From an uncultured Polaribacter sp. (lineage in GTDB: Bacteria; Bacteroidota; Bacteroidia; Flavobacteriales; Flavobacteriaceae), in contig NZ_CANMVP010000002.1 of the NCBI RefSeq assembly GCF_947501385.1, positions 1 to 64,000 of the forward strand: a stretch of DNA of 64,000 nt, in the 5' to 3' direction. A program made the position numbers and the translations under genes. This document shows positions 15,502-25,069 of the stretch, one piece after another (the first letter of the stretch is position 1; every line of letters starts with the position of its first letter). The notes beneath the pieces are model-generated. The model made no database searches and was not told the origin of the DNA. It saw nothing but the letters and a program-made list of their open reading frames with translations.

Positions 15502-17166
15502 ATGAAAGATGCGCAACTAACTCCTTGGAAACGCTTTGTTGGCTTATTACAACTCGAAAAGAAAGATATTTTTCAAATTTTTTATTATGCCATATTTGGC
15601 GGAATTGTTGCACTTACCTTACCGCTTGGTATACAGGCAATTATAAATCTAATTCAAGGAGCACAGATTTCTACTTCTTGGATCGTTTTAGTCGTATTAG
15701 TAACGGTAGGTGTTGTTTTTTCTGGTGCTTTACAGCTCATGCAATTAAGAATTATAGAAACCATTCAACAAAGAATCTTTACAAGAGCTTCTTTTGAATT
15801 AAGTTATCGTTTTCCTAAAATAAAAATGAAGGAGTTGCGAGATTACTATCCACCAGAACTAGCAAATCGTTTTTTTGATACGCTAACAATTCAAAAAGGA
15901 CTCTCAAAAATATTATTAGATGTACCAACAGCATTACTACAAATTATTTTTGCGTTAATTTTATTATCCTTTTACCATCCATTTTTTATCATATTTGGTA
16001 TTCTTTTACTTTTGTTAGTATACATTGTTTTTAAATTTACTGCACAAAAAGGTTTGCAAACTAGTTTATTAGAATCTAAAATTAAATACAAAGTTGCACA
16101 TTGGATTCAAGAAGTTGCAAGAACCGTTGTTAGCTTCAAATTATCTGGAAACACCAACTTAGCAATCGAGAAAAATGATGATTTAGTAAGTAAATATTTA
16201 GAAGCTAGGGAGAATCACTTTAAAATTCTTATTCTACAATTTTCTCAAATGATAGGTTTTAAAGTAATTGTAACCGCAAGTTTGCTTTTAATTGGTGGCG
16301 GTTTGGTATTGAGACAAGAAATGAATATTGGGCAATTTGTTGCCGCAGAAATCATTATTTTATTGGTCATACAATCTGTAGAAAAATTAATTATTGGTTT
16401 AGAATCTTTTTATGATGTTTTAACTTCTATTGAAAAGATAGGTCAAGTTGTAGACAAAGAATTAGAGTCTCAAATTGGAGAAAAACCCATGTTTAAAAAT
16501 GGTTTAACTATTGAATTAGACGATGTTTCTTATAGTGTAACCAATAGAAAAAAACATATTTTAAAAGATATTTCTCTCACATTAAATTCAAAAAGTAGAA
16601 TTTTAATTCTGGGAGAAAGTGGTGCAGGAAAATCGAGCCTATTGCGTTTGTTAGCGGGTGTGAACGAACCTACTTCTGGTAATATTTATATCAATAATTT
16701 ATCGTTAAGCAGTTTACATTTAAACCATTATCGCTCACAGTTGGGTTTGTCACTTTCAGATGAAACCCCTTTTGAAGGTACTATTAAAGACAACTTGGTT
16801 TTTGGAAATAGAGATATAAAAGATGATCTTATTTATGAAGCTCTAGATTCGGTTGGGTTAAATCAGTTTTTAAAAGAGCAACCTGACGGTTTAGACACCA
16901 TAATTTATCCTGAAGGAAAACAAATGTCTTATACCATTGCTAAAAAAATAATTTTAGCGAGAGCCATTATCAAGCAACCAAAAGTAATGATTTTAGAAGA
17001 TCCATTAGATCAATTTAACTTAGATGAAACTATAAAAATCATTAGTTATTTAACAGATTCAGAAAGACCTTGGTCTTTAATTGTAGTAAGTAGTAAAAAA
17101 AGTTGGAGAACTCAATGTAGTAAAATAATAACCTTAGACAAAGGAGAAATTAAATCTATAAATTAA
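15502..17166 (+). CDS. ABC exporter subunit with a degenerate nucleotide-binding domain
   Basis: 554 residues: a six-helix type I exporter transmembrane domain (about 25-305), without an N-terminal C39 peptidase, fused to an ATP-binding domain (about 335-554). Walker A is intact (GESGAGKSS, 371-379). The other catalytic elements are altered: the Q-loop Gln is Ser419, the LSGGQ signature reads MSYTI (475-479), Walker B ends ILED instead of ILDE (Glu499/Asp500), the D-loop reads DQFN and the H-loop His is Ser531. It may bind ATP without turning it over normally. Operon position between tetR and hlyD/tolC argues for a type I secretion or efflux machine; the substrate is unknown. Confidence 0.85.
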   Translation: MKDAQLTPWKRFVGLLQLEKKDIFQIFYYAIFGGIVALTLPLGIQAIINLIQGAQISTSWIVLVVLVTVGVVFSGALQLMQLRIIETIQQRIFTRASFELSYRFPKIKMKELRDYYPPELANRFFDTLTIQKGLSKILLDVPTALLQIIFALILLSFYHPFFIIFGILLLLLVYIVFKFTAQKGLQTSLLESKIKYKVAHWIQEVARTVVSFKLSGNTNLAIEKNDDLVSKYLEARENHFKILILQFSQMIGFKVIVTASLLLIGGGLVLRQEMNIGQFVAAEIIILLVIQSVEKLIIGLESFYDVLTSIEKIGQVVDKELESQIGEKPMFKNGLTIELDDVSYSVTNRKKHILKDISLTLNSKSRILILGESGAGKSSLLRLLAGVNEPTSGNIYINNLSLSSLHLNHYRSQLGLSLSDETPFEGTIKDNLVFGNRDIKDDLIYEALDSVGLNQFLKEQPDGLDTIIYPEGKQMSYTIAKKIILARAIIKQPKVMILEDPLDQFNLDETIKIISYLTDSERPWSLIVVSSKKSWRTQCSKIITLDKGEIKSIN

Positions 17167-17171
17167 TAGCA

Positions 17172-18530
17172 ATGTTAAATATTTCTAACAATCAATTACA
17201 CAAACAAGTAGATTTAAAAAACTTTAAATCTGGTGAAAAAATTTTTACCAAAGAATATTACAAAGCATTAAACAAGTTTTTATTAGTTTTTGCTGTGATA
17301 GGTTTTATCATTTTATTTTTACCATGGACCCAAAATATCACTGCTCAAGGGCAAGTAACCACGTTAACTCCAGATCAACGACCACAAAGTATTCAATCTC
17401 AAATTCCTGGTAGAATTGAAGAATGGTTTGTAAGAGAAGGAGATTTTGTAGAAAAAGGTGATACAATTCTTAGAATTTCTGAAATTAAAAGTGATTATTT
17501 TGACAGTCGACTAATTGAAAGAACTAATGATCAGATTGATGCAAAAACATCTTCTGTAAGTGCATATCAAGGAAAAGTGCAAGCTTTAAAAAGACAAGTG
17601 CAAGCTTTAAAACAAGAACGTGGTTTAAAGACAGAACAAACAAAAAATAAGCTCTTACAAGCCCGATTAAAAGTGCAAAGTGATAGCATTGCTTTTGAAG
17701 CTGCAAAAACAAATTTGAAAATTGCAGAAAAGCAGTATGAAAGAACCGAAACTCTTCAAAAAGAAGGTTTAAAAGCGGTAGTAGATGTTGAACAGAAACG
17801 TTTAAAACTGCAAGAGACACAAGCAAAACTAATTGCACAAGAAAACAAATTATTAGCAAGTAAAAATGAAGTGCTCAATGCCAAATTAGAGTTGACAAGA
17901 ATTGGTGCAACTTTCGCAGATAAAATTTCAAAGGCGCAAAGTGATATGTTTACTGCTCAATCTAGTGGTTTTGATGCAAAAGCTCAAGTTTCTAAATTAG
18001 AGAATAGCAATAGCAATTACAGAGTAAGAAATAGTCTTTTGTATGTTACAGCTCCTCAAAACGGATATATAAACAAAGCTATTAAAGGCGGCATAGGAGG
18101 TACTTTTAAAGAAGGAGAATCTTTAGTGGGTATTATGCCAGAAAAATATGATTTGGCAGTAGAAACGTTTGTGAGGCCTATAGATTTGCCCTTATTGCAT
18201 ATCGGTGAAGAAGTACGTGTACAATTTGATGGTTGGCCAGCAATTGTTTTCTCTGGTTGGCCAAACGTTTCTTACGGAACCTATGGTGCAAAGGTAGTTG
18301 CCATAGAAAATTTTATAAGTGATAATGGCAAATACAGAATTCTTTTAGCACCAGATGAAAAAGATCATAATTGGCCAACAGCCATTAGAGTAGGTTCTGG
18401 GGCAAGAACAATTGCACTTTTAGAAGACGTGCCAATTTGGTTTGAATTGTGGAGACAGTTAAACAGCTTCCCTCCTAACTACTATCAACCAGAAGGTGGA
18501 AAAAAAGGAAAATCTGACGTAAAAAAATAG
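17172..18530 (+). CDS. HlyD-family membrane-fusion adaptor
   Basis: 452 residues. A cytoplasmic N-terminus (1-33) and one membrane helix (about 34-52, FLLVFAVIGFIILFLPW) are followed by a biotinyl/lipoyl-like half (GRIEEWFVREGDFVEKGDTIL), a long coiled-coil hairpin rich in Lys/Gln/Glu (about 110-275), the second lipoyl half (LLYVTAPQNGYINKAIKGGIG) and a beta-barrel region. It links the inner-membrane exporter to the TolC channel across the periplasm. The gene starts five bases after the ABC gene. The C-terminal WFELWRQLNSFPPNYY is unlike simple HlyD adaptors and may be specific to this transporter type. Confidence 0.92.
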   Translation: MLNISNNQLHKQVDLKNFKSGEKIFTKEYYKALNKFLLVFAVIGFIILFLPWTQNITAQGQVTTLTPDQRPQSIQSQIPGRIEEWFVREGDFVEKGDTILRISEIKSDYFDSRLIERTNDQIDAKTSSVSAYQGKVQALKRQVQALKQERGLKTEQTKNKLLQARLKVQSDSIAFEAAKTNLKIAEKQYERTETLQKEGLKAVVDVEQKRLKLQETQAKLIAQENKLLASKNEVLNAKLELTRIGATFADKISKAQSDMFTAQSSGFDAKAQVSKLENSNSNYRVRNSLLYVTAPQNGYINKAIKGGIGGTFKEGESLVGIMPEKYDLAVETFVRPIDLPLLHIGEEVRVQFDGWPAIVFSGWPNVSYGTYGAKVVAIENFISDNGKYRILLAPDEKDHNWPTAIRVGSGARTIALLEDVPIWFELWRQLNSFPPNYYQPEGGKKGKSDVKK

Positions 18531-18534
18531 TCGA

Positions 18535-19932
18535 ATGAAAAATTATATAATTATTATATTTTTATTGATTTTTTCTCAACTAAAGGCACAAGATACAGTT
18601 AACAACATCATGACTTTATCAGAGTATTTGGGCTATGTAAAAAACTATCATCCTATTGTAAAACAAGCAAACCTTGTAATTAATAATAGTGAAGCTAAAT
18701 TGCTAAAAGCCAGAGGTGCTTTTGATCCTAAAATTGAAGTAGATTTCGATAAAAAACTCTTTAAAGAGAAAGAATATTACAACCAATTAAACGGAGCATT
18801 CAAAATACCAACTTGGTACGGTGTAGAATTTAAGGCAAATTTTGAACAGAATGATGGGGTTTTCTTAAATCCAGAAAATAATGTTCCTTTAGACGGCTTA
18901 TATAGTGCTGGTGTTTCTGTTTCTTTGGCTAGAAATTTGTTAATTAACAAACGAATGGCTTCCTTAAAGCAAGCTAAATTCTTTTTAAATCAAGCAAAGG
19001 AAGATCAACAAATATTGGTAAATACCATTTTATATGAAGCCTCGCTTACTTATTTTAATTGGCTAAAAACATTCAATGAAAAACTTGTGTATGACTCATT
19101 TTTAAACAATGCTAGAATTCGTTTTGAAGGAACAAAAAGAGCTTTTCAAGAAGGAGAAAAACCTGCAATAGATACTTTAGAAGCAGGAATCACGCTAAAC
19201 TCTAGAAAACTAAATTTAGAAAAAGCACGAATTAAATTAGTAAAATCTTCATTAGAATTATCTAATTATTTATGGTTGAATGAAAATACTCCTATAGAAT
19301 TAAGAGAAAATATAATTCCAGATTTAAATACAATCAATAAAATAGACGGTACATTTAATATCGCTTTGTTTAATAATGAAAATTTTGAAATTGATAACCA
19401 TCCTAAAATTAGATCTTTAGAATTTAAAATCAAAAGCTTAGATGTAAACAGACGCCTAAAATTAAACAACTTATTACCAAAAATAGATGTTCAGTATAAT
19501 TTTTTATCACCAAACGGAGATCAAATAAATTCTTTCAATACCAATAATTACAAAGCGGGGGTTAATTTTAGTATGCCTTTGTTCATCAGGAAAGAAAGGG
19601 GAGATTTAAAATTAGCTAAAATAAAATTACAAGACAAAAAACTAGAAAATGAGACTGCCAAAGTGGTTATTACAAATAAAATAAATGCCATTCAGCAAGA
19701 ATTAGATTCTTATGTAATTCAAAACGATTTTACCTTTAGAATTGTTAGAGATTATGATGTGTTGTTGAAAGCAGAAGAACGTAAATTTTTCTTAGGAGAA
19801 AGCTCCTTATTTCTCGTAAATTATAGAGAAGAAAAGTTTATAGATTCTAAATTAAAAGCTATTAGCTTAGAAAACTCTTATTTTAAAGCGAAAGCTAGTT
19901 TGTTTAAAGAAGCAGTTATTTCTATCAATTAA
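18535..19932 (+). CDS. TolC-family outer-membrane channel protein
   Basis: 465 residues with a signal peptide (1 to about 19, ending LKAQ). The mature part has the duplicated pattern of outer-membrane efflux proteins: long amphipathic helices interrupted by short beta strands (for example GVSVSLARNLLINKR near 120-135 and GVNFSMPLFIRKERGDL near 340-360). It should form a trimeric outer-membrane exit duct for the ABC/HlyD pair just upstream, from which it is separated by four bases. It is the last gene of the operon. Confidence 0.92.
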   Translation: MKNYIIIIFLLIFSQLKAQDTVNNIMTLSEYLGYVKNYHPIVKQANLVINNSEAKLLKARGAFDPKIEVDFDKKLFKEKEYYNQLNGAFKIPTWYGVEFKANFEQNDGVFLNPENNVPLDGLYSAGVSVSLARNLLINKRMASLKQAKFFLNQAKEDQQILVNTILYEASLTYFNWLKTFNEKLVYDSFLNNARIRFEGTKRAFQEGEKPAIDTLEAGITLNSRKLNLEKARIKLVKSSLELSNYLWLNENTPIELRENIIPDLNTINKIDGTFNIALFNNENFEIDNHPKIRSLEFKIKSLDVNRRLKLNNLLPKIDVQYNFLSPNGDQINSFNTNNYKAGVNFSMPLFIRKERGDLKLAKIKLQDKKLENETAKVVITNKINAIQQELDSYVIQNDFTFRIVRDYDVLLKAEERKFFLGESSLFLVNYREEKFIDSKLKAISLENSYFKAKASLFKEAVISIN

Positions 19933-19983
19933 AATATAGAAAACACCTAGTTTAGTAGTAAGAAGATGATTAGAATTATTATG

Positions 19984-20184
19984 TTAGTCATCTTCTTCTA
20001 GCTTAAAGAATTCGTTTACAGAAATCTTAAAAACAGCAGAAAGTTTTAAAGCCAACAATGTAGAAGGAACATATCTGTTTTTTTCAATAGAATTAATTGT
20101 CTGCCTAGAAACACCAATTTTTTTTGCCAAATCGTCTTGTGTTAAATCTAAAATAGCGCGTTGCACTTTTAGTGTATTTTTCAT
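19984..20184 (-). CDS. Small XRE-type helix-turn-helix regulator
   Basis: 66 residues, essentially one Cro/C1 HTH domain: LTQDDLAKKIGVSRQTINSIEKNRYVPS when read in sections (about 14-41), then an acidic C-terminus. It resembles the short YozG-type regulators that often sit beside a small membrane protein. Here it follows a four-helix membrane protein gene by one base, so the two form an operon read from the promoter at 20702-20672. The target is unknown; the shared promoter is the obvious candidate. Confidence 0.88.
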   Translation of the reverse strand: MKNTLKVQRAILDLTQDDLAKKIGVSRQTINSIEKNRYVPSTLLALKLSAVFKISVNEFFKLEEDD

Positions 20185-20185
20185 G

Positions 20186-20629
20186 TTATTTGTTCATTCT
20201 TTTTAAATTCCAAAATACCATCAACTGTACCAACAACATATAAAATAATACTTGAAAATAATCTAGACTTTCTAATTTTTCATTTTCATTAAACAATAAA
20301 CCAACTCCATAATTAATGAAAGGTTGTACAAGAGTGTAAAGAATGACTAAAATAAATGCGATTCTATAAGATTGTGCTCTTAAGGTTTCAATAAATTCAT
20401 CTTCGATTTTATCTTTTGAAATAGATAATAGCAACATTCCAACTAATAAAATCCCAGACAAAAGTGGTTTTACCCAATCTGGTTCGTCAAAAAATTTCTT
20501 TGCAATCATACCCCCAAAAGCAATAAAGGTGATATAATAACCAAATTTTTTAAATTTATGAGCCAATTGAAACTTATTCATTCTCTCTAAATAACTTCTT
20601 TCTCTTTCACAAATGGATGTATTTTTCAT
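20186..20629 (-). CDS. Four-helix membrane protein paired with an XRE regulator
   Basis: 147 residues. A charged cytoplasmic N-terminus (CERERSYLERMNKFQLAHKFKKFG) is followed by four hydrophobic segments near residues 28-43, 55-70, 93-112 and 124-142. It resembles the DUF-type integral membrane proteins found beside small HTH regulators in Bacteroidota and Firmicutes; no function is established. An in-frame upstream ATG exists at 20674, but the promoter's TATATTTG box lies at 20679-20672 and overlaps it, so the start at 20629 is preferred. Confidence 0.75.
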   Translation of the reverse strand: MKNTSICERERSYLERMNKFQLAHKFKKFGYYITFIAFGGMIAKKFFDEPDWVKPLLSGILLVGMLLLSISKDKIEDEFIETLRAQSYRIAFILVILYTLVQPFINYGVGLLFNENEKLESLDYFQVLFYMLLVQLMVFWNLKRMNK

Positions 20630-20671
20630 ACTATATATTTTATAATTAGACAAGTTTACTTTATATAATGA

Positions 20672-20702
20672 CAAATATACTTTACATTTTTGGATTTTAC
20701 AA
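20672..20702 (-). promoter_or_regulatory. Promoter of the membrane protein/XRE operon
   Basis: TTG at 20702-20700, a 20-bp spacer and TATATTTG at 20679-20672 on the minus strand. Two direct TACTTTA motifs flank the box on the opposite strand and could be binding sites for the XRE protein. Confidence 0.6.
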
Positions 20703-20748
20703 TTTTTTTTTATTACATTTAAACAATCAATTCACTAAACTTTTAATT

Positions 20749-21168
20749 ATGGAAATTAATTCAACAAAACCAACAACATCTTTTTGGATAATTGGTGTAT
20801 GTGCGCTTCTTTGGAATTTAATGGGCGTAGGTGCTTACTTATTGCAAGTTTTTATGACAGATGAAATGATTGCCAAACTACCAAAAGAACAACAAGCAGA
20901 AATGATGATAACATATCCTGCTTGGATAACTGCCTTATTTGCTTTGGCCGTTTTTGGCGGACTTTTAGGATGTATATTCCTTTTAGCAAGAAAGAAAGTA
21001 GCTTATTATTTATTTATCATTTCAGGAATTTGCGCAACGATTCAGCAAGTATATATTTTAACAAATATTGAATTGAATATGATCATCATGCCAGTTATGG
21101 TTATTATTGTTTGTGCTTTCTTAATTTGGTATTCTAAGAAATGTATTCAAGATGGAATTCTAAAATAG
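20749..21168 (+). CDS. Small four-helix membrane protein
   Basis: 139 residues with four membrane helices (about 10-32, 54-72, 80-97 and 107-125) and a cytoplasmic loop containing MTDEMIAKLPKEQQAEM. I recognise it as a common Flavobacteriia small membrane protein, sometimes labelled sugar transporter by automatic annotation, but nothing in the sequence proves transport. The start at 20749 was chosen over 20668 because the upstream extension is low-complexity, carries no family-like sequence and overlaps the divergent promoter. It ends at a strong bidirectional terminator. Confidence 0.75.
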   Translation: MEINSTKPTTSFWIIGVCALLWNLMGVGAYLLQVFMTDEMIAKLPKEQQAEMMITYPAWITALFALAVFGGLLGCIFLLARKKVAYYLFIISGICATIQQVYILTNIELNMIIMPVMVIIVCAFLIWYSKKCIQDGILK

Positions 21169-21194
21169 TAATAATAACGATCTACTAAAAAAAA

Positions 21195-21211
21195 GCCTGC
21201 AACTTGCAGGC
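21195..21211. terminator. Bidirectional terminator
   Basis: GCCTGCAA and TTGCAGGC form a hairpin flanked by A-run and T-run on both sides. It serves the convergent genes ending at 21168 (plus) and 21216 (minus). Confidence 0.9.
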
Positions 21212-21215
21212 TTTT

Positions 21216-21680
21216 TTATTCGTATAAAGCCGCTAAAAATTCAGCGACACAGGCTGGTTTTTCTTGCCCTTGAATTTCTATAATACAAGAAAAAGTAGCT
21301 TTAATACCGTTGTTCGCTAGATCGTCAATGCCAATAACTTTTGCATGCATTCTTAATTTACTTTGTACAGTAACTGGATTTGGAAAACGGACTTTATTCA
21401 AACCATAATTCAAGCCCATCTTTAAACTTTTAATGACAAAAACATCTTCTAGTAATTTAGAAATCATCGCAACAGACATAAAGCCATGTGCGATGGTACT
21501 TTTATAAGGAGACTCTTTGGCTGCTCTAACTTCGTCTACATGAATCCACTGTTTGTCTAGTGTTGCATTGGCAAAATCATGAATCATTTCCTGGGTTACT
21601 GAGTACCAATTTCCTTTAGGTAAACTTCTACCTAGCATAGTTCTAAATTCATTTATATTATTAAATAATTGCCTATCCAT
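21216..21680 (-). CDS. MaoC-family acyl-CoA hydratase/dehydratase
   Basis: 154 residues of the hot-dog fold R-hydratase type. The hydratase motif is visible as ANATLDKQWIHVD (catalytic Asp and His), with SPYKSTIAHGF following. Such enzymes hydrate trans-2-enoyl-CoA to (R)-3-hydroxyacyl-CoA in fatty-acid or polyhydroxyalkanoate metabolism. Full length for the single-domain type. No neighbouring fatty-acid gene specifies the pathway. Confidence 0.88.
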   Translation of the reverse strand: MDRQLFNNINEFRTMLGRSLPKGNWYSVTQEMIHDFANATLDKQWIHVDEVRAAKESPYKSTIAHGFMSVAMISKLLEDVFVIKSLKMGLNYGLNKVRFPNPVTVQSKLRMHAKVIGIDDLANNGIKATFSCIIEIQGQEKPACVAEFLAALYE

Positions 21681-21778
21681 ACTTCTATCAGTTTAATTTT
21701 TTAAGCGTTAAGCTTTTTTTAACATATTAAAAATGTAACATCTTAGTTCAAATTATTAAATTAGGAAAAATTTAATAA

Positions 21779-24700
21779 ATGAAACAACTAATCTTATTTT
21801 TTACACTTTTCTCCATATCAATATATGGTCAAAACAATCCTCAATGGATGAGACATTCTTCAATTTCTCCTGATGGATCACAAATTGCATTTACCTATAA
21901 AGGTGATTTATACAAAGTAAATTCAGCTGGCGGAAATGCGCAACAATTAACCTATCACAGTGCACACGATTATAAAGCTGTTTGGAACAAGGACGGAAGC
22001 AAAATTGCTTTTGCATCTAACAGATATGGTAATTTTGACATTTTTGTGATGAGTTCAAATGGTGGTCAAGCTACCAGATTGACCTTCCATTCTAATGATG
22101 AACATCCTTATTCATTTTCTGCAAATGATAATGAAGTTGTTTTTGGGGCATTGAGACAAGATGCTGCAAGTCATAGACAATTCCCTCACTCCTCACAATC
22201 AGAATTGTATAGCGTACCAATAAGTTCAGGAAAAGTAACACAACTCTTAACAATTCCTGCAGAATATGTACAATATTCTAAAGATGGAAAAAAGATGATT
22301 TATCATGATAAAAAAGGAGGTGAAAATGAATGGAGAAAACATCATACTTCTTCAATCACAAGAGATATTTGGACATATGATACAAAATCTGGTGCGCACA
22401 AGATGATTACTTCTCACCATGCAGAAGACAGACAACCTATTTTTAGTAAAGATGAAAAAAGTATTTATTATTTGAGTGAAAGAAGCGGCACTTTTAACAT
22501 TCATAAGCTTTCTTTAGAAAACCCAAATCAAGATGAACAATTAACAAACTTTAAACTGCATCCAATTCGTTTTTTAAGTGTTGGAAATGGGGTGGTTTCT
22601 TTTGGTTATGATGGTGAATTGTATACAATGAGAGAAGGCGAAAAAGCGAAAAAAATATATGTAAATATCATTACTCAAGATAAAGAAAATACAGATAAAT
22701 TTATTTCCGTAAATGGTGGCATTAATGAAATTTCTGTATCTCCGAACGGAAAAGAAATTGCTTTTATAGCAAGAGGAGAAGTTTTTGTTACTTCTGTAGA
22801 TAAATCGTTCACCAAAAGATTAACAAATACGCCAGAAAGAGAACGTTTTGTTTCTTGGGGACCTAAAGGTGAATCTGTTATTTACAGTAGTGAAAGAAAT
22901 GGAAAATGGAGTGTTTTTAAAACTAAAAAAACAAGAATGCAAGAACCGTTTTTTTACGCTGCAACTTTAATAAAAGAAGAAGTTTTAATTGATAATACGT
23001 TAGACAATTATTTAGCAGAATATTCTCCCGATGGAAAAAAAATAGCGTTCATTGAAGGAAGAAGAACTTTAAAAATTAGAGATGTAAAAACAAATAAAGA
23101 AGTAACACTTTTAACACCAAAAGATTTGTTTCACATGAGAGATGGAGACAAATATTTTACATGGAGTCCAGATAGCAAATGGTTATTAGTAGATTGGAGC
23201 AAAACATTAAGTAATAGTGAAGTTTTATTAATGGCAGCAGACGGTTCTAAAAGAATAAATTTAAACGAAAGTGGCTATTATGATGCTTCACCTAAATGGG
23301 TAAATGATGGTAAGCAAATGATATGGTTTAGTAATAAAAACGGATTGAAATCATACGCTACAAGTGGTCGTTCTCAAAATGATGTGTATAGTATGTTTTT
23401 TACGCAAGATGCTTGGGACGAATTTAACTTAAGTGATGAAGATTATAAATTAAAAGAAGCGATAAAAGAAGTAGAAAAAAAGAAAAAAGAAAAAGAAGAA
23501 AAAAATAAAAAGGATGATAAGAAAAAAGGTAAAAATAAGAAGGAGGAAAAAAAAGAAGAAAACCCTTTAACTTTTGATTGGGATAATATGAAAGATAGAA
23601 CGAAGAGGTTAACCATTCATTCATCACGTCTAGGAGATGCTGTATTATCTAAAAAAGGAGACAAATTATACTATTTAGCGAGTTTTGAAGGTAAATCTAA
23701 TCTTTGGAGTACAAATTTACGTACTCGAGAAACTAAAATGTTAATGAAACTAAATGTTGGTTTTGGAAGTTTACAATGGGATAAAGAAATGAAAAACTTA
23801 TATCTTTTAAGTAGCGGAAAAATCACCAAACTAGATCCTGAAACTAAAAAACAAAAAGGAGTTCAAATTAAAGGAGAAATAAAATTAGACGAATATGCAG
23901 AAAGAGAAGCTATGTTCTCCCATGTTTGGATTCGTACAAATGCTATTTTTTATCATCCAGATTTTCACGGTGTGGATTGGGGGAAAATGAAGAATGAGTA
24001 TCAAAAATATTTACCACATATTAGTAATACATATGAATTTTCTGAAATGTTATCAGAAATGTTAGGCGAATTAAATGTATCTCATGCTGGTGCAGGTTAT
24101 AGAGGTAGTAATGTTTCAAATGCAGATACCACAGCTTCTTTGGGTATTTTTATGAACTATAATTATACTGATGATGGAATTTTGATTGAAGAAATTATTA
24201 AAGATGGTCCATTAGATAAAGCGAAATTTAAAGTTACTGCTGGAATGATTATCAAAAAAATTGATGGTGTTTCAATCGAAAAAAATGAGGATGTTGCAAA
24301 ATATTTTAATAGAAAAGTAGGCAAATTTATGTTATTGGATATATTAGATCCTAAAACTAAAAAAACACAAACTATTACTATAAAACCAATTTCTTTGGGA
24401 GACGAAAATCGATTATTATATGATAGGTGGGTGAAAATAAATGAGAAAGAAGTTGAAAAATTAAGTAATGGGCAGTTAGGTTATGTTCACATTCCAGGAA
24501 TGGGTGATGGTCCTTACAGAAGCATTTACCAAGATATGATGGGAAAATATTCAGAAAAAAAAGGGGTCATTGTTGATACGCGATTTAATGGCGGTGGAGA
24601 TTTAGTGGCAGATTTAGCAATGTTTTTTACAGGTGTTCCTTTTATAACGTATGCAACTGAAGCTAAGGTTGTTGGTGGAGAACCAACTTCACGCTGGGTA

Positions 24701-25021
24701 AAACCAACTTTATCTATTTTTAATGAAAGTATGTATTCTGATGGACATTGTTATGCTTCTGGTTACACAGATCTAAAAATTGGAAAAACAGTTGGAATGC
24801 CAGTTCCTGGTACTTGTAGTTTTGCAGGATGGGAAAGTTTACCAAATGGATCTTACTGGGGAGTTGTTCCGATAAGCGCAAAAAATAAAGCAGGAGAATG
24901 GATGGAAAATAATCAAACTGAACCATTAATACAGGTTAAAAATATGCCTGGACAAATCGATAATGGAATAGATCAACAATTATTACGTTCTATAAGAGAA
25001 TTGATGAAAGATGTAGAGTAA
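21779..25021 (+). CDS. Exported Tricorn-like S41 protease
   Basis: 1080 residues. A signal peptide (1 to about 17) is followed by WD40/TolB-like beta-propeller repeats (about 20-550, repeated SPDG/DG-K-IAF units), a highly charged Lys/Glu linker (about 555-597), a second propeller part, a tricorn core domain, a PDZ-like domain (about 790-870) and the S41 peptidase. Candidate catalytic residues by family comparison are His769 in NVSHAG and Ser987 in MYSDGH, with RFNGGG forming the oxyanion region. Tricorn digests peptides; Bacteroidota versions are periplasmic. No operon partner is adjacent. Confidence 0.92.
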   Translation: MKQLILFFTLFSISIYGQNNPQWMRHSSISPDGSQIAFTYKGDLYKVNSAGGNAQQLTYHSAHDYKAVWNKDGSKIAFASNRYGNFDIFVMSSNGGQATRLTFHSNDEHPYSFSANDNEVVFGALRQDAASHRQFPHSSQSELYSVPISSGKVTQLLTIPAEYVQYSKDGKKMIYHDKKGGENEWRKHHTSSITRDIWTYDTKSGAHKMITSHHAEDRQPIFSKDEKSIYYLSERSGTFNIHKLSLENPNQDEQLTNFKLHPIRFLSVGNGVVSFGYDGELYTMREGEKAKKIYVNIITQDKENTDKFISVNGGINEISVSPNGKEIAFIARGEVFVTSVDKSFTKRLTNTPERERFVSWGPKGESVIYSSERNGKWSVFKTKKTRMQEPFFYAATLIKEEVLIDNTLDNYLAEYSPDGKKIAFIEGRRTLKIRDVKTNKEVTLLTPKDLFHMRDGDKYFTWSPDSKWLLVDWSKTLSNSEVLLMAADGSKRINLNESGYYDASPKWVNDGKQMIWFSNKNGLKSYATSGRSQNDVYSMFFTQDAWDEFNLSDEDYKLKEAIKEVEKKKKEKEEKNKKDDKKKGKNKKEEKKEENPLTFDWDNMKDRTKRLTIHSSRLGDAVLSKKGDKLYYLASFEGKSNLWSTNLRTRETKMLMKLNVGFGSLQWDKEMKNLYLLSSGKITKLDPETKKQKGVQIKGEIKLDEYAEREAMFSHVWIRTNAIFYHPDFHGVDWGKMKNEYQKYLPHISNTYEFSEMLSEMLGELNVSHAGAGYRGSNVSNADTTASLGIFMNYNYTDDGILIEEIIKDGPLDKAKFKVTAGMIIKKIDGVSIEKNEDVAKYFNRKVGKFMLLDILDPKTKKTQTITIKPISLGDENRLLYDRWVKINEKEVEKLSNGQLGYVHIPGMGDGPYRSIYQDMMGKYSEKKGVIVDTRFNGGGDLVADLAMFFTGVPFITYATEAKVVGGEPTSRWVKPTLSIFNESMYSDGHCYASGYTDLKIGKTVGMPVPGTCSFAGWESLPNGSYWGVVPISAKNKAGEWMENNQTEPLIQVKNMPGQIDNGIDQQLLRSIRELMKDVE

Positions 25022-25040
25022 GTATAATGACTTAAAATAA

Positions 25041-25062
25041 AAGCGAAGTATTAACTTCGCTT
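25041..25062. terminator. Bidirectional terminator
   Basis: AAGCGAAGT and ACTTCGCTT around a TATTA loop, with T run on the plus strand and A run on the other. It separates the convergent protease and TRIC-type channel genes. Confidence 0.9.
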
Positions 25063-25069
25063 TTTTATA

